51,971 nt of DNA from Bacteroides sp. SM23_62 (GCA_001303955.1 LJUP01000006.1:1-51971); one strand, 5' to 3'. Shown: positions 17,578 through 27,320, counted from the first letter of the stretch. Numbers and translations: made by a program. The notes: a model not told the origin generated them from the letters alone.

Positions 17578-19044
17578 GTGGATAAGAAGAAAATTTTAAC
17601 AATCATAGCCATCATTATTAGTTTCCCCTTCTTGCTCTTGTCGCAGACAACGTTTGAACGGACATATGGTGGGCCATATTACGATGCAGGCAGCAGTGTT
17701 CTTCAGACCTCGGATGGTGGATATATAATAATCGGGACTTCCCGTTATTATGATAGTGAAATCAATGATATGTATCTCATCAGGACCGATGCGTATGGGG
17801 ACACAATCTGGACGAGGGTTTACGGGGGAGATGATGACGACTCGGGAACATTTATTCAAGAAACTTCCGACTCTGGATACATTATCCTGGGTGCAACTAG
17901 ATCTTTCGGAGCGGGGAGCTCGGATGTATATCTGATAAAAATTGACGCAACAGGTGATACACTATGGACAAAAACATATGGCGGTACCGGAATTGATTAT
18001 GGTAGTTGTGTAAGGCAGATAGAAGACCAGGGTTATATTATCGCAGGACATACAGACTCATATGGGAGTGGTTTTTATGATATTTACCTTATCAAAACGG
18101 ATGCATTCGGAGATACTTTATGGACCAAGGTTTTAGGGGGCAGTGATTTTGACGGGTGCAGAAATATCCAGCCAACCTCTGACAAGGGTTATATTTTGGT
18201 TGGGGATACAAAATCTTTTGGTGCCGGTGATAGTGATGTTTATTTGATCAGGACGGATGAATCAGGGGACACATTATGGACAAAGACCTGTGGTGGGGAA
18301 AATTATGACAGGGGTTATTCCCTTGTCCAGACCCTGGATGGGTACCTGATTGCAGGAGCTACTGAGTCTTTTGGTGCCGGAAGCAGAGATGTCTATATCA
18401 TCAGAACCAATTTAAGCGGTGATACTCTTTGGACAAAAACCTTGGGAGCAGTGGGCTATGATATGGCCAATTTCATCCAGCGTACTTATGATGATGGCTA
18501 TATTATCGTCGGAGAAACAGAATCCTATGGTGCACTTGAAAGCGATATTTTTTTGATAAAAATAGATTCGGCAGGGAATGTTTACTGGACCCAGACAATT
18601 GGTGGAGCTGAATATGATCGTGGCGCTTGTGTCCAGCAAACATCAGACTATGGATTTGTCATTACAGGTTCTTCGAAATCCTATTCTGCAGAGGGTGAAA
18701 GTGATATATATTTGGTTAAAACGAATGCGTTTGGAGGTTTAACGGGCATCGATAATGACAGGAATTGGACCATCGGATTAAAAGATTTTGAACTTCATCA
18801 AAATTATCCGAATCCGTTTAATACTTCAACAACCATTTCCTATCAGGTTGCCAAACCTTCGAGGATAAAACTTGAACTTTTTACCATAGACGGCTCACTG
18901 TTGATGCAGGTCTTCGAAAAACACCATCAGCCCGGTGAATACCAATGGAGATGGAACCCAGAGAACCTGGATGGCGGCCTGTATTTTTATCGCTTGCGCA
19001 GCAGTGAAGGTGAAATCACCAGGAAAATGATCCTGCTGAAATAA
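17578..19044 (+). CDS. Secreted seven-repeat protein with T9SS sorting domain (paralogue)
   Basis: Begins with GTG at 17578; the signal peptide (KKILTIIAIIISFPFLLLSQ) supports this start. Seven repeats of ~50 residues follow (for example SFGAGSSDVYLIKIDATGD), with Y rather than W before the LI.KT core in most copies, so the two neighbours have diverged after a whole-gene duplication. The C-terminus (FELHQNYPNPFNTSTTISYQ to KMILLK) is a type A T9SS sorting domain. Only six bases separate it from the upstream copy, so both are probably one transcript. Function unknown beyond secretion and a likely propeller fold. Confidence 0.8.
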   Translation: MDKKKILTIIAIIISFPFLLLSQTTFERTYGGPYYDAGSSVLQTSDGGYIIIGTSRYYDSEINDMYLIRTDAYGDTIWTRVYGGDDDDSGTFIQETSDSGYIILGATRSFGAGSSDVYLIKIDATGDTLWTKTYGGTGIDYGSCVRQIEDQGYIIAGHTDSYGSGFYDIYLIKTDAFGDTLWTKVLGGSDFDGCRNIQPTSDKGYILVGDTKSFGAGDSDVYLIRTDESGDTLWTKTCGGENYDRGYSLVQTLDGYLIAGATESFGAGSRDVYIIRTNLSGDTLWTKTLGAVGYDMANFIQRTYDDGYIIVGETESYGALESDIFLIKIDSAGNVYWTQTIGGAEYDRGACVQQTSDYGFVITGSSKSYSAEGESDIYLVKTNAFGGLTGIDNDRNWTIGLKDFELHQNYPNPFNTSTTISYQVAKPSRIKLELFTIDGSLLMQVFEKHHQPGEYQWRWNPENLDGGLYFYRLRSSEGEITRKMILLK

Positions 19045-19133
19045 GCTGTCCTGTCTACACATTTGAAACCATCTTTAAAAAGGAAATCGTGGTACAATGA
19101 TATTCAAACCAGAAATCAGTCCATGGAGTAAAT

Positions 19134-20033
19134 TCAAGTAGCAGCTCCCAATTCCTGGATCCGTGATTCTATTAAACCTAGATGTTCAAAATCAGGAAAC
19201 AAGTCCTCAACTTCTTTAGGGGCATTCAGTGCCGGATGGATTTCTACACCTTTATCCATTAAATCAGAGATCTGTTTTATGGAGTATTTTATCCTTTCTG
19301 TCTTCTCTGCGTCATTCCCCTTATAAAATTGGGCTACAAGGTTATTGGCTTCGGCTTTCAGTGATAAATCAAGCTGCTTTTTCTGCGCATCTTTCAGGTC
19401 TTCCATTGAGTCACTTTTAATGTCAAGGCATTTTACATGCTGCTCAAAAGTCTTAAATTGCCTTTTCTTTTTCCGGATTACAGCTGCAGCCCATACAATA
19501 CCACCAATTAATTTTACAGCCTGTGCTGAACCCACTGTCACAGTAATCCACAAAGAACCTATATCGTATGATTTAACCTTTATGTTTCCCTTGATACTAG
19601 GATCCAGGATGGATTGTGAAATGGCAGCGTGTAAGAGCTTTGATTTTTTAGACAGATCCTCCAGATCCTTTATTTTGGGCATCCGGATATATATCGTTGA
19701 TTCATCATCTTCTTCTTGATAGAGCTCCTTTAAAATCATTAAAAGTGCATGACATCCGCTTCGCATAATTTCCAATCCTTTCTTCAGCCGGGTATCTTCT
19801 TTGCTATCCGTTAATATGATCTCATCCTGTACTGTAGAAAAAATGATGGTTGTCTGTATTTCAGAAATTAATGATTCATACAAACCAAGGCCTTTAACTT
19901 TTTCTATGGCGTACTTGAGATTGTTTAAATCAGTGTATAAATATCCTGGTTGATTACCTGATAAATATTCTCTTTTGTAATTCAAATGCACAATGTAATT
20001 CTCAAGGGTTTTTTTTATTCTCCGTAATTTCAT
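19134..20033 (-). CDS. Unknown protein with one or two internal hydrophobic segments
   Basis: A 299-residue protein that I do not recognise as a named family. The N-terminal two thirds are helical and charged; a hydrophobic stretch (SLWITVTVGSAQAVKLIGGIVWAAAVI, ~165-191) is followed by a basic patch RKKKRQ and a coiled, acidic C-terminal part (DKGVEIHPALNAPKEVEDLFPDF). No signal peptide is visible. It lies alone, convergent with the T9SS paralogues and divergent from the Tat-exported gene. The middle resembles uncharacterised bacterial proteins with the same GSLWI...VIRKK layout, a weak memory only. Confidence 0.6.
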   Translation of the reverse strand: MKLRRIKKTLENYIVHLNYKREYLSGNQPGYLYTDLNNLKYAIEKVKGLGLYESLISEIQTTIIFSTVQDEIILTDSKEDTRLKKGLEIMRSGCHALLMILKELYQEEDDESTIYIRMPKIKDLEDLSKKSKLLHAAISQSILDPSIKGNIKVKSYDIGSLWITVTVGSAQAVKLIGGIVWAAAVIRKKKRQFKTFEQHVKCLDIKSDSMEDLKDAQKKQLDLSLKAEANNLVAQFYKGNDAEKTERIKYSIKQISDLMDKGVEIHPALNAPKEVEDLFPDFEHLGLIESRIQELGAAT

Positions 20034-20164
20034 TTCAATTCAGGGGGTTAATTAAAATCATACTGAATTTACGAAATTCCTATCATTGTAATCACATATT
20101 CCAAATATTTCAAAGCATCATCGAATGATTTGTCCTGATATCTCAAAACCCTGTTGAAAAGCCC

Positions 20165-20195
20165 TTGCATATTCTAAATATCTGCCCTAATTTTA
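20165..20195 (+). promoter_or_regulatory. Putative promoter of the Tat-exported isomerase-like gene
   Basis: TTG (20165-20167), a 20-base spacer, then TAATTTTA (20188-20195), which differs from TAnnTTTG only at the last base. Transcription would start near 20202, 60 bases before the ATG. Confidence 0.4.
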
Positions 20196-20262
20196 GAAAT
20201 AGACTGGTTACAGGATAACAATTGCCGACAGGAACTACATCTTGTATAATTAATCATAAAAA

Positions 20263-21723
20263 ATGGAGGTTAGCATGCTACAATGTATTAAACGAAGAGA
20301 GTTTATCAGGCTTACAACAGCCGGAACCGTACTATGTTTAAGCCCTTCTGGTCTCCTGACTTTTGGAATGAACCGGAAAGGCCCAAAGATTATTAGTCCG
20401 GGCTGCAGAAGATCAAAAGTTAAAGTGGCCAAGTTATACATGGGGACTTCACACGGTCTGTGGCCTAAACCGGATATGAATTTCGATGAAGAGATCAGCT
20501 TTTATGAAAGGCAGTTTACGAATCTGGAAGAGGAATTGTCTGATGTTGACTTTGTTGTCAACAGGCTGGTAACATCTGCAGAAGAAGTTACCAGTATTAG
20601 AAACGAATTGGAGGAAGTTGACGGGATACTGGCCATTCATTTTAACATTGGTATAGGACCCATTCTGACTGAAATTCTACGTGCAGGTCAACCTACCATG
20701 GTTTTTGCCGTTCCATATTCCGGACATGAATGGGTTGGTTTCGGGCAATTGCAGAAAGAACCCCTGGGAGCTAAAATGGAATGTATACTCTCCAGTGACT
20801 ATACTCAGCTGGCTGCTGCTATCAGGCCTTTCCGTGCTATTCACCATTTGAGGGAGGCAAAGATCCTTAATTTATCCACGCGCGACTTTGAGGATTATGC
20901 CAACGATGTCAAACAGAAATTCGGAACAGAAATTAAGCAGATACAGCTTCAACTGGTCATAGATGCATATCATTCCATCAGCGATAAAGAGGCGAAACTT
21001 GAAGCTGAAAGGTGGATCGAAGGGGCCATGCAGGTGGTTGAGCCTTCCCGGGAAGAAATCATCAAGTCTACCAGACTGGCGCTGGCTTTTGAGAAACTGC
21101 TGGATGAAGAAGATGCAACTGTCATCACTGCAGATTGTTATGGCAGCATGCACGGCCCCCTTTGCCAGACCTATGCCTATCCCTGTATTGGTTTTAGCAG
21201 GCTGAATGATATGGGTCTTGGTGGTATTTGTGAATCGGACCTTAGAAGCGCCATGACACATATACTATTCCAGGGATTATCAGGAAAGCCCGGTTTTATT
21301 AATGATCCTACTGTAGACGAATCCAACAACACAATAATCCTTGCTCACTGTCTGGGGTCAACAAAGATGGATGGCCCGTATAAAGCTGCCGCTCCTTATA
21401 ATCTGCGAACGATCATGGAACGACAGGAAGGAGCAGTAACACAGGTGAAAATGCGTAATGGACAAAAGGTCACACAGGCCCAATTGATAGGGACAGATCT
21501 GTTACACTACTTCACCGGTAAGATTGTTGACACTCCTGTGTCACTTGAAGACGATAGGGGATGCAGGACAAAAATTACCGTTGAGGTTGACGGTGATATA
21601 ACCAAATTGTGGAAAAACTGGTCACATGGCCTGCATCGGGTAACATGTTATGGTGACCTCTCCAGAGAACTTCAGCATTTTTGCAGATTTAAAGAAATAG
21701 AGATGATAAACGAAGCCGTTTGA
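20263..21723 (+). CDS. Tat-exported protein related to L-fucose/L-arabinose isomerases
   Basis: A twin-arginine signal (CIKRREFIRLTTAGTVLCLSPSG, ~8-30) opens a 486-residue protein. The body looks like the fucose/arabinose-isomerase superfamily: the N-terminal sensor-like part (DGILAIHFNIGIGPILTEIL), then ITADCYGSMHG, the Glu-containing GGICESDLRSAMTHILFQGLSG, and ILAHCLGSTKM, where true isomerases bind their metal and sugar. Classic isomerases are cytoplasmic, so export by Tat suggests a cofactor-loaded periplasmic enzyme of altered function. A second start, ATG at 20275, would keep the twin arginines. It precedes the mannoside cluster by 117 bp on the same strand; whether it belongs to it is unclear. 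Confidence 0.65.
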   Translation: MEVSMLQCIKRREFIRLTTAGTVLCLSPSGLLTFGMNRKGPKIISPGCRRSKVKVAKLYMGTSHGLWPKPDMNFDEEISFYERQFTNLEEELSDVDFVVNRLVTSAEEVTSIRNELEEVDGILAIHFNIGIGPILTEILRAGQPTMVFAVPYSGHEWVGFGQLQKEPLGAKMECILSSDYTQLAAAIRPFRAIHHLREAKILNLSTRDFEDYANDVKQKFGTEIKQIQLQLVIDAYHSISDKEAKLEAERWIEGAMQVVEPSREEIIKSTRLALAFEKLLDEEDATVITADCYGSMHGPLCQTYAYPCIGFSRLNDMGLGGICESDLRSAMTHILFQGLSGKPGFINDPTVDESNNTIILAHCLGSTKMDGPYKAAAPYNLRTIMERQEGAVTQVKMRNGQKVTQAQLIGTDLLHYFTGKIVDTPVSLEDDRGCRTKITVEVDGDITKLWKNWSHGLHRVTCYGDLSRELQHFCRFKEIEMINEAV

Positions 21724-21840
21724 CTGGTATAATCAATTTTATATTTCGTAAATTCAAACATGGTTTGCCGGTTTCGGTTTATGCAAATTGACATTGTAGA
21801 TATATATTTAAAGGATTGCATCTAAAACTATTTATGAGTT

Positions 21841-24081
21841 ATGAAAATAGCCCTGATTGGAACATATCCGCCCAGAAAATGCGGAATAGGCACTTTTACC
21901 AACAATTTATTGAGAGCCATTGCAGCCAATACTGACCATAAGGACCTGGCTTCTGTTGCACAGGTTATTGCCATCGATGAGGGTGGGCAGGATTATGATT
22001 ACCCTGAAGAAGTTGTATTGACCATCAGGCAGAACCGCCAGAGGGATTATATCACGGCGGCAAAGCAAATTAATTTCAGTGATGCCGACGTTTGTATCCT
22101 AGAACATGAATTCGGCATTTTTGGCGGTGATGACGGGGTATATATCCTATCGCTAATACACAGGCTTGAACTGCCTCTGATCGTCACACTCCACACTGTA
22201 ATCAATGATCCTTCCTATACGCAGCGGTCAATCATAGAAGAAATAGGTGTCAGGGCTGCACGAATCATAGTAATGAGTAAAAGGGCTATTGATTTTCTTA
22301 CAGAGATCTATAATATACCGTCTGAAAAGATCGATTATATTGAGCATGGTGTACCGGACTTCAAAAAGGTTTCAACCACAAACTTTAAAAAGAAATATAA
22401 CTTTGAGGACCGGAAAATATTACTGACTTTTGGGCTGATCAACCGTAACAAAGGCATTGAAACAGTGATTAATGCACTGCCTGATGTTGTGCGAAAATTT
22501 CCGGAACTATTGTATATCATATCCGGAAAAACCCATCCGGAAGTTGTTAAACATTCCGGTGAGGAATACCGGAATTTCCTGTTGAGGCTTGTCAAACAAC
22601 ATGGACTTGAAAAAAATGTATTTTTCAACAATGCATTCCTTTCTGAAAAAATACTCTTCGAATACCTCTCTGCTTCTGATATTTACATAACTCCTTACCT
22701 CAATGAAGCACAGATAACCAGCGGAACCCTCTCCTATGCCATAGGAGCCGGATCAGCAGTCATTTCCACCCCATACTGGCACGCACAGGAATTACTCGAC
22801 AATAGAAGGGGCAGGCTATTTGATTTTAAGAATTCCACCCAGTTGTCGGAAATTCTACTGGAACTGCTTGATGATGAAAGGAAAATCAATGATTTGAAAG
22901 AAAGGGCTTATGACTACGGGAAAAAGATCAGGTGGCCGAAAATTGGCAAACAATATCTTTCTCTCTGCGAATATATATACAACAGCTGGGACAGGGAACT
23001 GGAATTAAACAAACTTCCCATACAGCTACCACTGCTTCCTTTCTATGACCTTTCCCATGTAAAAAGATTAACAGATGATACCGGAATTGTACAGCATGCG
23101 AAATATGGAATACCAAACCTGAAAGAAGGCTATTGCCTGGATGACAATTCCCGTGCGCTGTTGATGGCTCTGATGGCTTACCGGCAGAACAAAGACCAGG
23201 AAGCCCTTGAACTTATACCCATTTACCTTAGTTTCATTCACTATATGCAACGGGACAATGGAAATTTTGGCAATTTCCTGAGTTTCAGCCGGCAATTTCT
23301 TGATGAGTATGGATCTGAGGATTCATTTGGACGGACTATCTGGGCCTTAGGCTATTTAATCAGCCATGCCCCAAATGATGCATTCAAGCAAATTGGCAGA
23401 GAAATATATTCAAGATCCATTCAGTACTTTGATAAGCTTGAATCAATCAGAGGCATAGCCAATATAATCATCGGGATTGCCTATTTTCTGAAGGATGCAC
23501 AGGAGGATGAGGAACAATTACAGCTGTTATTAACCCTGATTTCCAAACTGGTTTACGCGTACAACGAAAACAGAGAAGAAAACTGGCACTGGTTCGAGGA
23601 TATAATCAGTTATGACAACGGGATCCTGCCCCTGGCAATGTACCATGCTGCAGAAATAACCAATGATGATGAGCTTCTGATCATTGCAAATGAATCCCTG
23701 GAGTTTCTGGAAAAAGTCACTTACAACCATGGATATCTTGCCCCTGTAGGAAATAAGGGCTGGTATCACAAAGGCGGTGAAATACCGGAACACGACCAGC
23801 AATCGCTCGATGTCATGGCGATGGTACTATTATATCATCAAGCCTACCTGGTCACCAAAAAAAAGAAATTAATAGATAAATTATTCTCTTCATATATGTG
23901 GTTTCTGGGAGAAAATTCACTCAGATTACCCTTATATGATCATGAAACCTGTGGATGCTGTGACGGACTGCAATCAACCGGTGTAAACCGAAATCAGGGT
24001 GCGGAGAGTACCCTGGCTTACTGGATATCACACCTTACGGTACTTGCCGCCCAGGAAAAAGAGTTTGAATATATGGAATGA
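21841..24081 (+). CDS. GT4 glycosyltransferase fused to an alpha-helical glycosidase-like domain
   Basis: A two-domain cytoplasmic protein of 746 residues. Residues ~1-380 are a GT-B retaining glycosyltransferase of family 4: GTYPPRKCGIGTFTNNL (~7-23), LTFGLINRNKGIETVINALPDV (~200-220) for nucleotide-sugar binding, and SGTLSYAIGAGSAVISTPYWHAQEL (~300-324), which replaces the usual EPFG..E signature. Residues ~400-746 (YCLDDNSRALLMALMAY, EDSFGRTIWALGYL, HDQQSLDVMAMVLLYHQAY) look like an (alpha/alpha) toroid of the kind found in glycoside hydrolases or phosphorylases. It sits back to back (nine-base gap) with a GH130 gene. I infer a mannosyltransferase in turnover of an intracellular mannoside. 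Confidence 0.8.
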   Translation: MKIALIGTYPPRKCGIGTFTNNLLRAIAANTDHKDLASVAQVIAIDEGGQDYDYPEEVVLTIRQNRQRDYITAAKQINFSDADVCILEHEFGIFGGDDGVYILSLIHRLELPLIVTLHTVINDPSYTQRSIIEEIGVRAARIIVMSKRAIDFLTEIYNIPSEKIDYIEHGVPDFKKVSTTNFKKKYNFEDRKILLTFGLINRNKGIETVINALPDVVRKFPELLYIISGKTHPEVVKHSGEEYRNFLLRLVKQHGLEKNVFFNNAFLSEKILFEYLSASDIYITPYLNEAQITSGTLSYAIGAGSAVISTPYWHAQELLDNRRGRLFDFKNSTQLSEILLELLDDERKINDLKERAYDYGKKIRWPKIGKQYLSLCEYIYNSWDRELELNKLPIQLPLLPFYDLSHVKRLTDDTGIVQHAKYGIPNLKEGYCLDDNSRALLMALMAYRQNKDQEALELIPIYLSFIHYMQRDNGNFGNFLSFSRQFLDEYGSEDSFGRTIWALGYLISHAPNDAFKQIGREIYSRSIQYFDKLESIRGIANIIIGIAYFLKDAQEDEEQLQLLLTLISKLVYAYNENREENWHWFEDIISYDNGILPLAMYHAAEITNDDELLIIANESLEFLEKVTYNHGYLAPVGNKGWYHKGGEIPEHDQQSLDVMAMVLLYHQAYLVTKKKKLIDKLFSSYMWFLGENSLRLPLYDHETCGCCDGLQSTGVNRNQGAESTLAYWISHLTVLAAQEKEFEYME

Positions 24082-24090
24082 TAGAGTATT

Positions 24091-25554
24091 TCAGTTCATT
24101 ACCAGTTCGTCCAGAAGTTCATCCAGGGAAATGTTTGCAAAACCCGTGCAATAATCTGACATGGCATAAGGTATGATCAGTTCGTCGTTATGAATTATTG
24201 AGCCGCAGGTATATACGACGTTGGGCACATAGCCTTCCCGTTCATCTTCATCCGGAACGATCAGGGGTTCCTTCAAACGGCCTATTTCATGGGAAGGATC
24301 ATCCAGGTCCAGCAGGCTCGCACCGATACAGTATTTTCTCATCGGTCCAACCCCATGTGTGATTAAAAGCCAGCCCCTGTCAGTTTCAACAGGTGATCCG
24401 CAATTACCAAGTTGAATAAATTCCCAGGGACTTTTGGGTTGCTGCAATATCTTGGCATTCTCCCAGACATGGATCAGGTCTGAAAACATGATATAGTTAT
24501 TCACACCATCCACCCTGGATAACATGGCGTATTTTCCATTGATTTTTCTTGGGAAAAGGGCCAGGTTTTTATTCGCAGCATAAGGACCATGCAAAGGGAT
24601 GACCTTGAAATCATAAAAATTCTTTGTCTCTAACAATTTTGGCAGGATGGTTACACCATCATTAGCAGTGTAAGTGGCATAGTAAGTAATCTTGCCATCT
24701 TTATGCCTGAACCTGACAAACCTGGCATCCTCAATGCCTTTGCTCTCTGTTTCCGATACCGGGAAGAGCACTCTTCCCGAGATATCTGTATCAAGTGAAA
24801 AGGAAACCTCATAATGGGCATCGGCCAGCCAGATTATTTTCTCTACAGCTCTCTGTTTTTCAGGAGTCAGATTATTGTTCTTCAAAATTTCATTTACATT
24901 CTTGACAAGCTGGCGATATACAAACTTTTCGGGCAGTTCAGCTGTGATCAATCCGGTGAGATCAGGAGAGATATCCATCTCCAGTAATTTACTGAGGAAA
25001 ACTCCTTTATCATATGTATGTCGCTTGATAATCTCCGCCTCCTCGATCAGATAACCCGGGGGTTGAATGTTAAATTCTCCTTCATGATTAAGAATTCCCC
25101 TGCGGAAGACTAGGGATGAAACATGGCCTTCTCCAGTAGACCTCAGGCTGAGGATAACCCGTTTCTCTCCATTGCTCAATCCAGACTGGTCTAAATCTTC
25201 AACGATTGATGGATTAAACAATGCTGCCGCCTCTACCGAAAATTCATGTGTAAAGAATGAACCTATCAGTAACTTGCATTGCTCTGATATCGTATCAGGA
25301 TCAATTTCAAGCTCAGCAAAATGAAAGAGCAGGTTATTAAAATGTTTTTTAAAAAGTTTTGAAATGTTTCTGTGCCTTTTGGAAAATTCCCTCAGCGTCT
25401 GATTCAGGGCTCTCTGAACATCTTCATCTGAGAGATTAATCACTTTCATAATGATATCCCTGGCCCTTTCATCTCCATTGTAGAAATAGCGGGCTATTAC
25501 CCTGTTTTTATCAGGATACAGAAAGGTGTCTTTCTTTCTGACGGTGATGTTCAT
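24091..25554 (-). CDS. GH130 beta-mannoside phosphorylase with N-terminal extension
   Basis: Glycoside hydrolase family 130 enzymes split beta-mannosidic bonds with phosphate, giving mannose-1-phosphate. The catalytic five-bladed propeller occupies residues ~165-487: GRVLFPVSETESKGIEDARFVRF contains the proton-donating Asp after Glu (compare GIEDPR in the neighbour), WEFIQLGNCGSPVETDRGWLLITHG lines the phosphate site, and EGYVPNVVYTCGS is the final-blade signature. An N-terminal ~150-residue helical extension distinguishes it from the shorter GH130 gene at 27349, so it probably belongs to a different subfamily. No signal peptide, hence cytoplasmic. Convergent with the GT4 fusion gene; product specificity not determinable here. 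Confidence 0.85.
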   Translation of the reverse strand: MNITVRKKDTFLYPDKNRVIARYFYNGDERARDIIMKVINLSDEDVQRALNQTLREFSKRHRNISKLFKKHFNNLLFHFAELEIDPDTISEQCKLLIGSFFTHEFSVEAAALFNPSIVEDLDQSGLSNGEKRVILSLRSTGEGHVSSLVFRRGILNHEGEFNIQPPGYLIEEAEIIKRHTYDKGVFLSKLLEMDISPDLTGLITAELPEKFVYRQLVKNVNEILKNNNLTPEKQRAVEKIIWLADAHYEVSFSLDTDISGRVLFPVSETESKGIEDARFVRFRHKDGKITYYATYTANDGVTILPKLLETKNFYDFKVIPLHGPYAANKNLALFPRKINGKYAMLSRVDGVNNYIMFSDLIHVWENAKILQQPKSPWEFIQLGNCGSPVETDRGWLLITHGVGPMRKYCIGASLLDLDDPSHEIGRLKEPLIVPDEDEREGYVPNVVYTCGSIIHNDELIIPYAMSDYCTGFANISLDELLDELVMN

Positions 25555-25816
25555 TATGAAACAATGATAACAGGTTACACACTGAAAAACACTTCCAATA
25601 TACTATAAATGTACTATTTACTGCATTTCTGGCGAAAAAATATGGGCTAAATTTGATGAGATATCCTTTCTAGAACTTAAAAGGCATGGGAGTTTCGACT
25701 AATTTCTTGAGTTTTTTGGTTAAATCGGGATATTCTGGTGGTAATCTTTACCAGATGATAGCTTTAAAACATAGAGATTCGTATATTTTCACCATAAATC
25801 TCTGATTATGAAAAAG

Positions 25817-25890
25817 TGAACCCGAAGGGACTCGAACCCCCAACCTCCTGATCCGTAGTCAGGTGCACTATCCAATTATGCTACGGGTCC
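25817..25890 (-). tRNA. tRNA-Arg (anticodon ACG)
   Basis: The minus strand reads a full cloverleaf: acceptor GGACCCG pairing with CGGGTTC, D-arm GCATAATTGGATAGTGC, anticodon stem CCTGA/TCAGG enclosing the loop CTACGGA (anticodon ACG), the T-arm with GGTTCGAGTCCC, and discriminator A. The CCA end is not encoded. The ACG anticodon is normally deaminated to ICG by TadA and reads CGU/CGC/CGA. A promoter lies about 80 bases upstream. Confidence 0.95.
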
Positions 25891-25968
25891 TGATTTTACG
25901 CTATCCGGGACCGTCTGATACTTTTCCATTTTGAATGACTTCGTAGACCAGCATCAGATTTCGTGGTG

Positions 25969-25999
25969 CAAATATATTAAAGAAAACAAAGAACCACAA
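25969..25999 (-). promoter_or_regulatory. Promoter of tRNA-Arg
   Basis: On the minus strand TTG (25999-25997), a 20-base spacer, and TATATTTG (25976-25969) fully match the Bacteroidota -33/-7 pattern, with the tRNA about 70 bases beyond the expected start. Confidence 0.6.
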
Positions 26000-26010
26000 T
26001 GTATTATTGG

Positions 26011-26018
26011 TATATTTG
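26011..26018 (+). promoter_or_regulatory. -7 element of the DEAD-box helicase gene
   Basis: TATATTTG matches TAnnTTTG fully, 25 bases before the helicase ATG; no clear -33 TTG. It diverges from the tRNA promoter 35 bases away. Confidence 0.5.
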
Positions 26019-26042
26019 GCCGTCAAATCTATCACTTATTAA

Positions 26043-27257
26043 ATGAATTTCAGTGATTTCAAGTTGGATAAAAGGCTCCTAGAAGCCATTGATTATATGG
26101 GGTTTGAAAAGGCAACCCCGGTGCAGGAGCAGGCCATACCTGAAATTCTCGAAGGAAATGACCTGATCTGTTGCGCACAGACAGGAACGGGTAAGACCGC
26201 TGCCTTCATCCTGCCCATCCTGAATAAACTCGCAATGGAGCATAATACCGGGACAGACACCCTGGTGATCGTCCCGACACGTGAATTGGCGATCCAGATC
26301 CACCAGCAGATACAGGGGCTGTCCTATTTCGTATCCGTTGGCTCGCTGGCGATATATGGAGGAGGAGATGGCAGTGAATGGGAGCAGGAAAAAATTGCCC
26401 TCACAAAGGGAAATCATATCATCGTTGCCACACCAGGAAAACTCATCGCCCATCTTAGAATGGGATATGTAAAGTTTGACCAGATCAAACACCTGATTCT
26501 CGATGAAGCAGACAGGATGCTGGATATGGGATTTTATGAAGATATCCATAAGATCATATCCTTTCTTCCGAAAAAAAGGCAAACACTGCTTTTCAGTGCT
26601 ACCATGCCATCCAAAATACGTGAACTGGCCAAAAAGGCCCTGGTCGATCCTGCTGAGATCAATATAGCCATGTCCAAACCGGCCGAAGGAGTACTCCAGG
26701 CTGCTTACCTGGCACATGATGAGCAGAAGATCCCGCTGATACATAATCTGATTGCCGATAAACCGGAATATCAAAGCATTCTGATCTTCAGCTCCACGAA
26801 GAAGTCTGTCTCGGAAATTGCCAAGTCATTAAAAAAGAAAGAATTCATTGTTGAAAAGATCTCATCGGACCTTGAGCAAAAGGAGCGGGAGGAAGTCCTT
26901 GGCAGATTCAAGGCAAGACAGGTTCGGGTACTGGTAGCCACGGATGTACTCAGCCGGGGCATAGATATCAAGGACATCAGCCTCGTTATTAATTTCAATG
27001 TACCGGAAGATGCAGAAGATTACGTACACCGTGTTGGCCGGACAGCCAGGGCTGCCGCCACCGGAGTGGCCCTTACCCTGGTCAATGAAGAGGACATGTA
27101 TAAGCTGAAGCGGATCGAAGACCTGATCGAGAACGAGATCATTAAATTACCTGTACCCGGAGCACTGGGAGAGAGCCCGGTCTGGGATCCGAAATACCGT
27201 CCCAGAAAAAGATCCTATTATAAGAAAAAGAGCGGAAAAAAGAAATTCAATAAATAG
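26043..27257 (+). CDS. DEAD-box ATP-dependent RNA helicase
   Basis: RNA-unwinding ATPase, cytoplasmic, acting in ribosome assembly, mRNA decay or cold adaptation. All core motifs are present in order: Q motif (YMGFEKATPVQEQAIP, ~18-33), I AQTGTGKT (~45), Ia PTRELA, GG near GGGDG, II DEAD in LILDEADRMLDMGFYED, III SATMP, IV ILIFSST, V VLVATDVLSRGIDI, VI HRVGRTARA. The C-terminal tail is short and lysine/arginine-rich (PRKRSYYKKKSGKKKF), as in RhlE-like proteins. 404 residues. It lies between the two GH130 genes but has its own -7 element, so it is probably an unrelated housekeeping gene. Confidence 0.95.
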   Translation: MNFSDFKLDKRLLEAIDYMGFEKATPVQEQAIPEILEGNDLICCAQTGTGKTAAFILPILNKLAMEHNTGTDTLVIVPTRELAIQIHQQIQGLSYFVSVGSLAIYGGGDGSEWEQEKIALTKGNHIIVATPGKLIAHLRMGYVKFDQIKHLILDEADRMLDMGFYEDIHKIISFLPKKRQTLLFSATMPSKIRELAKKALVDPAEINIAMSKPAEGVLQAAYLAHDEQKIPLIHNLIADKPEYQSILIFSSTKKSVSEIAKSLKKKEFIVEKISSDLEQKEREEVLGRFKARQVRVLVATDVLSRGIDIKDISLVINFNVPEDAEDYVHRVGRTARAAATGVALTLVNEEDMYKLKRIEDLIENEIIKLPVPGALGESPVWDPKYRPRKRSYYKKKSGKKKFNK

Positions 27258-27312
27258 GATCTCCCCTGCCGCATTCAGTTTGGTAATTTCTTATTCTTCC
27301 GCCAAGGTTTGA

Positions 27313-27320
27313 TATCTTTG
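27313..27320 (+). promoter_or_regulatory. -7 element for the GH130-GT4 pair
   Basis: TATCTTTG matches TAnnTTTG fully and sits 28 bases before the GH130 ATG. A TTTG at 27279 is too far upstream (30-base spacer) to be a normal -33 partner. Confidence 0.45.

Noticed and set aside
16120-19044. Repeats in the tandem T9SS proteins as a CRISPR or DNA-level tandem repeat
   Set aside because: The ~150-bp periodicity is protein-level repeat coding with strong divergence; no short identical direct repeats with spacers.
25555-25816. Gap between GH130 and tRNA-Arg
   Set aside because: Looked for a small gene, riboswitch or operator; nothing beyond AT-rich sequence and weak partial -7 matches.
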